Shown piece after piece: positions 28,539-40,129 of a stretch of DNA of 64,000 nt. A model generated the notes under the pieces. It was given only the letters and a program-made list of their open reading frames with translations, was not told where the DNA came from and did not search any database. A program made the translations under genes and the position numbers. Position 1 is the stretch's first letter; every line of letters begins with the position of its first letter. This DNA comes from Osmia lignaria lignaria (taxonomy: Eukaryota; Arthropoda; Insecta; Hymenoptera; Megachilidae): positions 18,368,501 through 18,432,500 of the forward strand of contig NW_027478159.1 of the NCBI RefSeq assembly GCF_051020975.1, written 5' to 3'.

Positions 28539-31436
28539 TCAGATGCGTAGTTCTCGAGGTATATCAAGATATTTAAAAGTTCCGAAGCCGCACCAACATA
28601 ATAGAGATACAGAAACACCGTGGCCCCTTTCTTTGAGATAACTCTGCACTATTGCGAGCTGCAAATGCCACTTCCAGCTTAGCTGTGAAGAAGAAGAACA
28701 ACAAGAAGAAGAAATATCTCGAAATATGTCCGTTAGGCCCCTTCCCTTGAGATAAATCTGCAAATATCTCGGAAACGAAGAGAGCTATGGCAAAATGTTA
28801 AGAGACCTTTTTTGTAGAGAATTAAGTTTCCTACTTTTTATGTTCTATGATATTTTTTGATCAGATGCGTAGTTCTCGAGATATATCAAGATATTTAAAA
28901 GTTCCGAAGCCGCACCAACATAATAGAGATACAGAAACACCGTGGCCCCTTTCTTTGAGATAACTCTGCACTATTGCGAGCTGCAAATGCCACTTCCAGC
29001 TTCGCTGTGCAGAAGAAGAACAACAAGAAGAAGAAATATCTCGAAATATGTCCGTCAGGCCCCTTCCCTTGAGATATATCTGCAAATATCTCGGAAACGA
29101 AGCGAGCTATGGCAAAATGTTAAGAGACCTTTTTTGTAGAGAATTAAGTTTAATACTTTTTATGTTCTATGATATTTTTTGATCAGATGCGTAGTTCTCG
29201 AGATATATCAAGATATTTAAAAGTTCCGAAGCCGCACCAACATAATAGAGATACAGAAACACCGTGGCCCCTTTCTTTGAGATAACTCTGCACTAGTGCG
29301 AGCCGCAAATGCCACTTCCAGCTTAGCTGTGCAGAAGAAGAACAACAAGAAGAAGAAATATCTCGAAATATGTCCGTTAGGCCCCTTCCCTTGAGATAAA
29401 TGTGCAAATATCTCGGAAACGAAGCGAGCTATGGCAAAATGTTGAGAGACCTTTTTTGTAGAGAATTAAGTTTCCTACTATTTATGTTCTATGATATTTT
29501 TTGATCAGATGCGTAGTTCTCGAGATATATCAAGATATTTAAAAGTTCCGAAGCCGCACCAACATAATAGAGATACAGAAACACCGTGGCCCCTTTCTTT
29601 GAGATAACTCTGCACTATTGCGAGCTGCAAATGCCACTTCCAGCTTAGCTGTGCAGAGGAAGAACAACAAGAAGAAGAAATATCTAGAAATATGTCCGTT
29701 AGGCCCCTTCCCTTGAGATAAATGTGCAAATATCTCGGAAACGAAGCGAGCTATGGCAAAATGTTGAGAGACATTTTTTGTAGAGAATTAAGTTTCCTAC
29801 TATTTATGTTCTATGATATTTTTTGATCAGATGCGTAGTTCTCGAGATATATCAAGATATTTAAAAGTTCCGAAGCCGCACCAACATAATAGAGATACAG
29901 AAACACCGTGGCCCCTTTCTTTGAGATAACTCTGCACTATTGCGAGCTGCAAATGCCACTTCCAGCTTCGCTGTGCAGAAGAAGAACAACAAGAAGAAGA
30001 AATATCTCGAAATATGTCCGTCAGGCCCCTTCCCTTGAGATATATCTGCAAATATCTCGGAAACGAAGCGAGCTATGGCAAAATGTTAAGAGACCTTTTT
30101 TGTAGAGAATTATGTTTAATACTTTTTATGTTGTATGATATTTTTTGATCAGATGCGTAGTTCTCGAGATATATCAAGATATTTAAAAGTTCCGAAGCCG
30201 CACCAACATAATAGAGATACAGAAACACCGTGGCCCCTTTCTTTGAGATAACTCTGCACTAGTGCGAGCCGCAAATGCCACTTCCAGCTTAGCTGTGCAG
30301 AAGAAGAACAACAAGAAGAAGAAATATCTCGAAATATGTCCGTTAGGCCCCTTCCCTTGAGATAAATGTGCAAATATCTCGGAAACGAAGCGAGCTATGG
30401 CAAAATGTTGAGAGACCTTTTTTGTAGAGAATTAAGTTTCCTACTATTTATGTTCTATGATATTTTTTGATCAGATGCCTAGTTCTCGAGATATATCAAG
30501 ATATTTAAAAGTTCCGAAGCCGCACCAACATAATAGAGATACAGAAACACCGTGGCCCCTTTCTTTGAGATAACTCTGCACTATTGCGAGCTGCAAATGC
30601 CACTTCCAGCTTCGCTGTGCAGAAGAAGAACAACAAGAAGAAGAAATATCTCGAAATATGTCCGTCAGGCCCCTTCCCTTGAGATATATCTGCAAATATC
30701 TCGGAAACGAAGCGAGCTATGGCAAAATGTTAAGAGACCTTTTTTGTAGAGAATTAAGTTTAATACTTTTTATGTTCTATGATATTTTTTGATCAGATGC
30801 GTAGTTCTCGAGATATATCAAGATATTTAAAAGTTCCGAAGCCGCACCAACATAATAGAGATACAGAAACACCGTGGCCCCTTTCTTTGAGATAACTCTG
30901 CACTATTGCGAGCTGCAAATGCCACTTCCAGCTTAGCTGTGCAGGAGAAGAACAACAAGAAGAAGAAATATCTCGAAATATGTCCGTCAGGCCCCTTCCC
31001 TTGAGATAAATCTGCAAATATCTCGGAAACGAAGCGAGCTATGGCAAAATGTTAAGAGACCTTTTTTGTAGAGAATTATGTTTCCTACAATTTACGTTCT
31101 CTGATATTTTTTGATCAGAAGCGTAGTTTTCGAGATATATCGAGATATTTAAAAGTTCCGAAGCCGCACCAACATAATAGAGATACAGAAACACCGTGGC
31201 CCCTTTCTTTGAGATAACTCTGCACTATTGCGACCTGCAAATGCCACTTCCAGCTTAGCTGTGCAGAAGAAGAACAACAAGAAGAAGAAATATCTCGAAA
31301 TATGTCCGTCAGGCCCCTTCCCTTGAGATAAATCTGCAAATATCTCGGAAACGAAGCGAGCTATGGCAAAATGTTAAGATACCTTTTTTGTAGAGAATTA
31401 AGTTTCCTACAATTTATGTTCTATCATATTTTTTGA
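28539..31436 (+). repeat. 9-unit higher-order repeat, copy 1 (2898 bp)
   Basis: Units from 28539 to 31115. Marks: gctgtgaagaag (28539), agtttaatac tails (after 28861 and 30471; ttatgtttaatac after 29827), gataaatgtgc (29183, 29505, 30149), gagaggaagaac-like change with atctagaaat (29505) and atgcctagttc (30471). The same order recurs 2898 bp to the right for at least seven units with very few substitutions, which suggests a recent duplication. Confidence 0.85.
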
Positions 31437-33773
31437 TCAGAAGCGTAGTTTTCGAGATATATCGAGATATTTAAAAGTTCCGAAGCCGCACCAACATAAT
31501 AGAGATACAGAAACACCGTGGCCCCTTTCTTTGAGATAACTCTGCACTATTGCGAGCTGCAAATGCCACTTCCAGCTTAGCTGTGAAGAAGAAGAACAAC
31601 AAGAAGAAGAAATATCTCGAAATATGTCCGTTAGGCCCCTTCCCTTGAGATAAATCTGCAAATATCTCGGAAACGAAGAGAGCTATGGCAAAATGTTAAG
31701 AGACCTTTTTTGTAGAGAATTAAGTTTCCTACTTTTTATGTTCTATGATATTTTTTGATCAGATGCGTAGTTCTCGAGATATATCAAGATATTTAAAAGT
31801 TCCGAAGCCGCACCAACATAATAGAGATACAGAAACACCGTGGCCCCTTTCTTTGAGATAACTCTGCACTATTGCGAGCTGCAAATGCCACTTCCAGCTT
31901 CGCTGTGCAGAAGAAGAACAACAAGAAGAAGAAATATCTCGAAATATGTCCGTCAGGCCCCTTCCCTTGAGATATATCTGCAAATATCTCGGAAACGAAG
32001 CGAGCTATGGCAAAATGTTAAGAGACCTTTTTTGTAGAGAATTAAGTTTAATACTTTTTATGTTCTATGATATTTTTTGATCAGATGCGTAGTTCTCGAG
32101 ATATATCAAGATATTTAAAAGTTCCGAAGCCGCACCAACATAATAGAGATACAGAAACACCGTGGCCCCTTTCTTTGAGATAACTCTGCACTAGTGCGAG
32201 CCGCAAATGCCACTTCCAGCTTAGCTGTGCAGAAGAAGAACAACAAGAAGAAGAAATATCTCGAAATATGTCCGTTAGGCCCCTTCCCTTGAGATAAATG
32301 TGCAAATATCTCGGAAACGAAGCGAGCTATGGCAAAATGTTGAGAGACCTTTTTTGTAGAGAATTAAGTTTCCTACTATTTATGTTCTATGATATTTTTT
32401 GATCAGATGCGTAGTTCTCGAGATATATCAAGATATTTAAAAGTTCCGAAGCCGCACCAACATAATAGAGATACAGAAACACCGTGGCCCCTTTCTTTGA
32501 GATAACTCTGCACTATTGCGAGCTGCAAATGCCACTTCCAGCTTAGCTGTGCAGAGGAAGAACAACAAGAAGAAGAAATATCTAGAAATATGTCCGTTAG
32601 GCCCCTTCCCTTGAGATAAATGTGCAAATATCTCGGAAACGAAGCGAGCTATGGCAAAATGTTGAGAGACATTTTTTGTAGAGAATTAAGTTTCCTACTA
32701 TTTATGTTCTATGATATTTTTTGATCAGATGCGTAGTTCTCGAGATATATCAAGATATTTAAAAGTTCCGAAGCCGCACCAACATAATAGAGATACAGAA
32801 ACACCGTGGCCCCTTTCTTTGAGATAACTCTGCACTATTGCGAGCTGCAAATGCCACTTCCAGCTTCGCTGTGCAGAAGAAGAACAACAAGAAGAAGAAA
32901 TATCTCGAAATATGTCCGTCAGGCCCCTTCCCTTGAGATATATCTGCAAATATCTCGGAAACGAAGCGAGCTATGGCAAAATGTTAAGAGACCTTTTTTG
33001 TAGAGAATTAAGTTTAATACTTTTTATGTTGTATGATATTTTTTGATCAGATGCGTAGTTCTCGAGATATATCAAGATATTTAAAAGTTCCGAAGCCGCA
33101 CCAACATAATAGAGATACAGAAACACCGTGGCCCCTTTCTTTGAGATAACTCTGCACTAGTGCGAGCCGCAAATGCCACTTCCAGCTTAGCTGTGCAGAA
33201 GAAGAACAACAAGAAGAAGAAATATCTCGAAATATGTCCGTTAGGCCCCTTCCCTTGAGATAAATGTGCAAATATCTCGGAAACGAAGCGAGCTATGGCA
33301 AAATGTTGAGAGACCTTTTTTGTAGAGAATTAAGTTTCCTACTATTTATGTTCTATGATATTTTTTGATCAGATGCCTAGTTCTCGAGATATATCAAGAT
33401 ATTTAAAAGTTCCGAAGCCGCACCAACATAATAGAGATACAGAAACACCGTGGCCCCTTTCTTTGAGATAACTCTGCACTATTGCGAGCTGCAAATGCCA
33501 CTTCCAGCTTCGCTGTGCAGAAGAAGAACAACAAGAAGAAGAAATATCTCGAAATATGTCCGTCAGGCCCCTTCCCTTGAGATATATCTGCAAATATCTC
33601 GGAAACGAAGCGAGCTATGGCAAAATGTTAAGAGACCTTTTTTGTAGAGAATTAAGTTTAATACTTTTTATGTTCTATGATATTTTTTGATCAGATGCGT
33701 AGTTCTCGAGATATATCAAGATATTTAAAAGTTCCGAAGCCGCACCAACATAATAGAGATACAGAAACACCGT

Positions 33774-33913
33774 GGCCCCTTTCTTTGAGATAACTCTGCA
33801 CTATTGCGAGCTGCAAATGCCACTTCCAGCTTAGCTGTGCAGAAGAAGAACAACAAGAAGAAGAAATATCTCGAAATATGTCCGTCAGGCCCCTTCCCTT
33901 GAGATAAATCTGC
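33774..33913 (+). repeat. Internal 26-bp direct repeat within the unit, offset 114 bp
   Basis: Segments 33774-33799 and 33888-33913 both run from GGCCCC through TTGAGATAA to TCTGC and match at 23 of 26 positions. The three differences are T/C at position 9, T/C at position 11 and C/A at position 21. The similarity continues loosely: GCGAGCT follows in both, at offset 126, as if about 12 bases holding a second atatctcg box had been gained or lost. The same arrangement is present in essentially every unit. This indicates an old partial duplication in the ancestor of the unit. Confidence 0.85.
33841..33866 (+). repeat. Purine-rich GAA/CAA tract in each unit
   Basis: A short tract made of GAA and CAA triplets (agaagaagaac followed by aacaagaagaagaaa) is present in every unit at this phase, so the array has strongly purine-biased runs on the plus strand every 322 bp. 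It is nearly invariant; rare changes include gaggaag (for example near 29656) and caacacgaag (near 26770). It resembles a frozen microsatellite whose length is held constant by homogenisation. Confidence 0.85.
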
Positions 33914-34012
33914 AAATATCTCGGAAACGAAGCGAGCTATGGCAAAATGTTGAGAGACATTTTTTGTAGAGAATTAAGTTTCCTACTATTTATGTTCTAT
34001 GATATTTTTTGA

Positions 34013-34978
34013 TCAGATGCGTAGTTCTCGAGATATATCAAGATATTTAAAAGTTCCGAAGCCGCACCAACATAATAGAGATACAGAAACACCGTGGCCC
34101 CTTTCTTTGAGATAACTCTGCACTATTGCGAGCTGCAAATGCCACTTCCAGCTTCGCTGTGCAGAAGAAGAACAACAAGAAGAAGAAATATCTCGAAATA
34201 TGTCCGTCAGGCCCCTTCCCTTGAGATATATCTGCAAATATCTCGGAAACGAAGCGAGCTATGGCAAAATGTTAAGAGACCTTTTTTGTAGAGAATTAAG
34301 TTTAATACTTTTTATGTTCTATGATATTTTTTGATCAGATGCGTAGTTCTCGAGATATATCAAGATATTTAAAAGTTCCGAAGCCGCACCAACATAATAG
34401 AGATACAGAAACACCGTGGCCCCTTTCTTTGAGATAACTCTGCACTAGTGCGAGCCGCAAATGCCACTTCCAGCTTAGCTGTGCAGAAGAAGAACAACAA
34501 GAAGAAGAAATATCTCGAAATATGTCCGTTAGGCCCCTTCCCTTGAGATAAATGTGCAAATATCTCGGAAACGAAGCGAGCTATGGCAAAATGTTGAGAG
34601 ACCTTTTTTGTAGAGAATTAAGTTTCCTACTATTTATGTTCTATGATATTTTTTGATCAGATGCGTAGTTCTCGAGATATATCAAGATATTTAAAAGTTC
34701 CGAAGCCGCACCAACATAATAGAGATACAGAAACACCGTGGCCCCTTTCTTTGAGATAACTCTGCACTATTGCGAGCTGCAAATGCCACTTCCAGCTTCG
34801 CTGTGCAGAAGAAGAACAACAAGAAGAAGAAATATCTCGAAATATGTCCGTCAGGCCCCTTCCCTTGAGATATATCTGCAAATATCTCGGAAACGAAGCG
34901 AGCTATGGCAAAATGTTAAGAGACCTTTTTTGTAGAGAATTAAGTTTAATACTTTTTATGTTCTATGATATTTTTTGA
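34013..34978 (+). repeat. Three further units of the 28-34 kb variant set
   Basis: The cgctgtgcag type (34013), the gataaatgtgc type with actagtgcgagcc (34335) and the cgctgtgcag type again (34657), all with agtttaatac or ttgagagacc tails. The run from the tail of 34013 to about 35300 recurs at about 40020-41095, a displacement of 5795 bp (18 units minus 1 bp). Confidence 0.75.
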
Positions 34979-36266
34979 TCAGATGCGTAGTTCTCGAGAT
35001 ATATCAAGATATTTAAAAGTTCCGAAGCCGCACCAACATAATAGAGATACAGAAACACCGTGGCCCCTTTCTTTGAGATAACTCTGCACTATTGCGAGCT
35101 GCAAATGCCACTTCCAGCTTAGCTGTGCAGAAGAAGAACAACAAGAAGAAGAAATATCTCGAAATATGTCCGTCAGGCCCCTTCCCTTGAGATAACTCTG
35201 CAAATATCTCGGAAACGAAGCGAGCTATGGCAAAATGTTAAGAGACCTTTTTTGTAGAGAATTATGTTTCCTACAATTTACGTTCTCTGATATTTTTTGA
35301 TCAGAAGCGTAGTTTTCGAGATATATCGAGATATTTAAAAGTTCCGAAGCCGCACCAACATAATAGAGATACAGAAACACCGTGGCCCCTTTCTTTGAGA
35401 TAACTCTGCACTATTGCGAGCTGCAAATGCCACTTCCAGCTTAGCTGTGCAGAGGAAGAACAACAAGAAGAAGAAATATCTAGAAATATGTCCGTTAGGC
35501 CCCTTCCCTTGAGATAAATGTGCAAATATCTCGGAAACGAAGCGAGCTATGGCAAAATGTTGAGAGACATTTTTTGTAGAGAATTAAGTTTCCTACTATT
35601 TATGTTCTATGATATTTTTTGATCAGATGCGTAGTTCTCGAGATATATCAAGATATTTAAAAGTTCCGAAGCCGCACCAACATAATAGAGATACAGAAAC
35701 ACCGTGGCCCCTTTCTTTGAGATAACTCTGCACTATTGCGAGCTGCAAATGCCACTTCCAGCTTAGCTGTGCAGAAGAAGAACAACAAGAAGAAGAAATA
35801 TCTCGAAATATGTCCGTCAGGCCCCTTCCCTTGAGATAACTCTGCAAATATCTCGGAAACGAAGCGAGCTATGGCAAAATGTTAAGAGACCTTTTTTGTA
35901 GAGAATTATGTTTCCTACAATTTACGTTCTCTGATATTTTTTGATCAGAAGCGTAGTTTTCGAGATATATCGAGATATTTAAAAGTTCCGAAGCCGCACC
36001 AACATAATAGAGATACAGAAACACCGTGGCCCCTTTCTTTGAGATAACTCTGCACTATTGCGAGCTGCAAATGCCACTTCCAGCTTAGCTGTGCAGAGGA
36101 AGAACAACAAGAAGAAGAAATATCTAGAAATATGTCCGTTAGGCCCCTTCCCTTGAGATAAATGTGCAAATATCTCGGAAACGAAGCGAGCTATGGCAAA
36201 ATGTTGAGAGACATTTTTTGTAGAGAATTAAGTTTCCTACTATTTATGTTCTATGATATTTTTTGA
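34979..36266 (+). repeat. 2-unit tandem duplication (2 x 644 bp)
   Basis: The pair 34979+35301 is followed by a near-identical pair 35623+35945. First units end in gataactctgc in place of the usual gataaatctgc; second units have the agaagcg left end, cagaggaag, atctagaaat and gataaatgtgc. Junction tails (caatttacgttctctgat) are shared. The high identity suggests recent origin. Confidence 0.85.
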
Positions 36267-36910
36267 TCAGATGCGTAGTTCTCGAGATATATCAAGATAT
36301 TTAAAAGTTCCGAAGCCGCACCAACATAATAGAGATACAGAAACACCGTGGCCCCTTTCTTTGAGATAACTCTGCACTAGCGCGAGCCGCAAATGCTACT
36401 TCCAGCTTAGCTGTGCAGAAGAAGAACAACAAGAAGAAGAAATATCTCGAAATATGTCCGTTAGGCCCCTTCCCTTGAGGTAAATCTGCAAATATCTCGG
36501 AAACGAAGCGAGCTATGGCAAAATGATAAGAGACCTTATTTGTAGAGAATTAAGTTTCCTACTTTTTATGTTCTATGATATTTTTTGATCAGATGCGTAG
36601 TTCTCGAGATATATCGAAATATTTAAAAGTTCCGAAGCCGCACCAACATAATAGAGATACAGAAACACCGTGGCCCCTTTCTTTGAGATAACTCTGCACT
36701 ATTGCGAGCTGCAAATGCCACTTCCAGCTTAGCTGTGCAGAAGAAGAACAACAAGAAGAAGAAATATCTCGAAATATGTCCGTCAGGCCCCTTCCCTTGA
36801 GATAAATCTGCAAATATCTCGGAAACGAAGCGAGCTATGGCAAAATGTTAAGAGACCTTTTTTGTAGAGAATTATGTTTCCTACAATTTACGTTCTCTGA
36901 TATTTTTTGA

Positions 36911-39900
36911 TCAGAAGCGTAGTTTTCGAGATATATCGAGATATTTAAAAGTTCCGAAGCCGCACCAACATAATAGAGATACAGAAACACCGTGGCCCCT
37001 TTCTTTGAGATAACTCTGCACTATTGCGACCTGCAAATGCCACTTCCAGCTTAGCTGTGCAGAAGAAGAACAACAAGAAGAAGAAATATCTCGAAATATG
37101 TCCGTCAGGCCCCTTCCCTTGAGATAAATCTGCAAATATCTCGGAAACGAAGCGAGCTATGGCAAAATGTTAAGAGACCTTTTTTGTAGAGAATTAAGTT
37201 TCCTACTTTTTATGTTGTGTGATATTTTTTGATCAGATGCATAATTGTCGAGATATATCAAGATATTTAAAAGTTCCGAAGCCGCACAAACATAATAGAG
37301 ATACAGAAACACCTTGGCCACTTTCTTTGAGATAACTCTGCACGATTGCGAGCTGCAAATGCCACTTCCAGCTTAGCTGTGCAGAAGAAGAACAACAAGA
37401 AGAAGAAATATCTCGAAATATGTCCGTCAGGCCCCTTCCCTTGAGATAAATCTGCAAATATCTCGGAAACGAAGCGAGCTATGGCAAAATGTTAAGAGAC
37501 CTTTTTTGTAGAGAATTAAGTTCAATACTTTTTATGTTCTATGACATTTTTTGATCAGATGCGTAGTTCTCGAGATATATCAAGATATTTAAAAGTCCCG
37601 AAGCCGCACCAACATAATAGAGATACAGAAACACCGTGGCCCCTTTCTTTGAGATAACTCTGCACTATTGCGAGCTGCAAATGCCACTTCCAGCTTAGCT
37701 GTGCAGAAGAAGAACAACAAGAAGAAGAAATATCTCGAAATATGTCCGTCATGCCCCTTCCCTTGAGATGTATCTGCAAATATCTCGGAAACGAAGCGAG
37801 CTATGGCAAAATGAGAAGAGACCTTTTTTGTAGAGAATTAAGTTTCCTACTTTTTATCTTCTATGATATTTTTTGATCAGATGCGTAGTTCTCGAGATAT
37901 ATCAAGATATTTAAAAGTTCCGAAGCTGCACCAACAAAATAGAGGTACAGAAACACCGTGGCCTCTTCCTTTGCGATAACTCTGCACTATTGCGAGCTGC
38001 AAATGCCACTTCCAGCTTAGCTGTGCAGAAGAAGAACAACAAGAAGAAGAAATATCTCGAAATATGTCCGTCAGGCCACTTCCCTTGAGATAAATCTGCA
38101 AATATCTCGGAAACGAAGCGAGCTATGGCAAAATGTTAAGAGACCTTTTTTGTAGAGAATTAAGTTTCCTACTTTTTATGTTGTGTGATATTTTTTGATC
38201 AGATGCATAATTGTCGAGATATATCAAGATATTTAAAAGTTCCGAAGCCGCACAAACATAATAGAGATACAGAAACACCGTGGCCCCTTTCTTTGAGATA
38301 ACTCTGCACTATTGCGAGCTGCAAATGCCACTTCCAGCTTAGCTGTGCAGAAGAAGAACAACAAGAAGAAGAAATATCTCGAAATATGTCCGTCAGGCCC
38401 CTTCCCTTGAGATAAATCTGCAAATATCTCGGAAACGAAGCGAGCTATGGCAAAATGTTAAGAGACCTTTTTTGTAGATAATTATGTTTCCTACAATTTA
38501 CGTTCTCTCATATTTTTTGATCAGAAGCGTAGTTTTCGAGATATATCGAGATATTTAAAAGTTCCGAAGCCGCACCAACATAATAGAGATACAGAAACAC
38601 CGTGGCCCCTTTCTTTGAGATAACTCTGCACTATTGCGACCTGCAAATGCCACTTCCAGCTTAGCTGTGCAGAAGAAGAACAACAAGAAGAAGAAATATC
38701 TCGAAATATGTCCGTCAGGCCCCTTCCCTTGAGATAAATCTGCAAATATCTCGGAAACGAAGCGAGCTATGGCAAAATGTTAAGAGACCTTTTTGTAGAG
38801 AATTAAGTTTCCTACTTTTTATGTTGTGTGATATTTTTTGATCAGATGCATAATTGTCGAGATATATCAAGATATTTAAAAGTTCCGAAGCCGCACAAAC
38901 ATAATAGAGATACAGAAACACCTTGGCCACTTTCTTTGAGATAACTCTGCACGATTGCGAGCTGCAAATGCCACTTCCAGCTTAGCTGTGCAGAAGAAGA
39001 ACAACAAGAAGAAGAAATATCTCGAAATATGTCCGTCAGGCCCCTTCCCTTGAGATAAATCTGCAAATATCTCGGAAACGAAGCGAGCTATGGCAAAATG
39101 TTAAGAGACCTTTTTTGTAGAGAATTAAGTTCAATACTTTTTATGTTCTATGACATTTTTTGATCAGATGCGTAGTTCTCGAGATATATCAAGATATTTA
39201 AAAGTCCCGAAGCCGCACCAACATAATAGAGATACAGAAACACCGTGGCCCCTTTCTTTGAGATAACTCTGCACTATTGCGAGCTGCAAATGCCACTTCC
39301 AGCTTAGCTGTGCAGAAGAAGAACAACAAGAAGAAGAAATATCTCGAAATATGTCCGTCATGCCCCTTCCCTTGAGATGTATCTGCAAATATCTCGGAAA
39401 CGAAGCGAGCTATGGCAAAATGAGAAGAGACCTTTTTTGTAGAGAATTAAGTTTCCTACTTTTTATCTTCTATGATATTTTTTGATCAGATGCGTAGTTC
39501 TCGAGATATATCAAGATATTTAAAAGTTCCGAAGCTGCACCAACAAAATAGAGGTACAGAAACACCGTGGCCTCTTCCTTTGCGATAACTCTGCACTATT
39601 GCTAGCTGCAAATGCCACTTCCAGCTTAGCTGTGCAGAAGAAGAACAACAAGAAGAAGAAATATCTCGAAATATGTCCGTCAGGCCACTTCCCTTGAGAT
39701 AAATCTGCAAATATCTCGGAAACGAAGCGAGCTATGGCAAAATGTTAAGAGACCTTTTTTGTAGAGAATTAAGTTTCCTACTTTTTATGTTGTGTGATAT
39801 TTTTTGATCAGATGCATAATTGTCGAGATATATCAAGATATTTAAAAGTTCCGAAGCCGCACAAACATAATAGAGATACAGAAACACCGTGGCCCCTTTC

Positions 39901-40129
39901 TTTGAGATAACTCTGCACTATTGCGAGCTGCAAATGCCACTTCCAGCTTAGCTGTGCAGAAGAAGAACAACAAGAAGAAGAAATATCTCGAAATATGTCC
40001 GTCAGGCCCCTTCCCTTGAGATATATCTGCAAATATCTCGGAAACGAAGCTAGCTATGGCAAAATGTTAAGAGACCTTTTTTGTAGAGAATTAAGTTTAA
40101 TACTTTTTATGTTCTATGATATTTTTTGA
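36911..40129 (+). repeat. 5-unit higher-order repeat, first tandem pair (1610 + 1609 bp)
   Basis: Unit order: gcgacctgc type (36911, 38521); gttgtgtgat with atgcataattgtcg, ccttggccac and gcacgattg (37233, 38842); ttcaatac tail and gtccgtcatgcc with atgacat (37555, 39164); gaagctgcacc, aaaatagaggtac, tttgcgataac (37877, 39486); atgcataattgtcg again (38199, 39808). The second copy lacks one T in the T-run near 38789. A gctagctgc change marks 39486 and its far duplicate 44960. Confidence 0.9.
38780..38800 (+). other. 1-bp deletion in the T-run (unit of 321 bp)
   Basis: The run gaccttttttgtag has five rather than six T here. The duplicate at about 44260 has six, so the loss came after the 17-unit duplication or is a sequencing error in a homopolymer. 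Confidence 0.85.

Larger units (their letters stand above)
33707..33923. repeat. AAATATCTCG-like 10-bp boxes in both orientations
   Basis: In the plus sense the box occurs at 33864-33873 and 33914-33923, 50 bp apart. In the reverse sense it occurs as cgagatatat (33707-33716) and, imperfectly here, caagatattt (33717-33726). In units of the other left-end type, for example the one starting at 3752, the last copy is a perfect cgagatattt, giving two abutting reverse boxes. Up to four copies of one short word in a 322-bp unit exceeds chance at this composition. It could be relics of a simpler progenitor repeat or protein-binding boxes; nothing in the sequence decides this. Confidence 0.75.
31437..34012 (+). 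repeat. 9-unit higher-order repeat, copy 2 (8 units kept)
   Basis: Units 31437 to 33691 match 28539 to 30793 in order, with gctgtgaagaag (31437), atctagaaat (32403) and atgcctagttc (33369). One of the few visible differences in the well-matched part is the unit tail near 33005 (ttaagtttaatac, against ttatgtttaatac in copy 1). After 34013 the order departs from copy 1, so the last unit is missing or replaced. The left end also differs (agaagcg here, agatgcg in copy 1), placing the duplication boundary inside this first unit. Confidence 0.85.
33691..34012 (+). repeat. Representative satellite unit with internal map
   Basis: This copy has common variants at most sites, so it serves as a map. 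In order: TGATCA palindrome (33688-33693), CTCGAG palindrome (33705-33710), two degenerate cgagatat boxes (33707-33726), a segment ccgaagccgcaccaac (about 33734-33749), first GGCCCC/GAGATAA segment (33774-33799), GCGAGCT (33806-33812), GAA/CAA purine tract (33841-33866), AAATATCTCG (33864-33873), second GGCCCC/GAGATAA segment (33888-33913), AAATATCTCG again (33914-33923), GCGAGCT again (33932-33938), then a T-rich part leading into the next unit. The length, about twice a nucleosome repeat, is common for satellite units. Confidence 0.9.

Noticed and set aside
33688..33710. TGATCA and CTCGAG palindromes as regulatory operators
   Set aside because: Six-base palindromes are expected by chance and are repeated only because the unit is. 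CTCGAG is absent from units of the ttttcgag type, and TGATCA is lost without consequence at 8579, 51719, 54942, 58804 and 62347.
33914..33935. CENP-B box
   Set aside because: The reverse complement of cggaaacgaag gives TTCG, but the remaining required positions of the box (the central A and the CGGG) do not match. I found no full match elsewhere in the unit.
33660..34012. tRNA, 5S rRNA or polymerase III promoter origin of the unit
   Set aside because: No GGTTCGANTCC-like B box, no cloverleaf-forming segment and no 5S-like stretch recognised in either strand.
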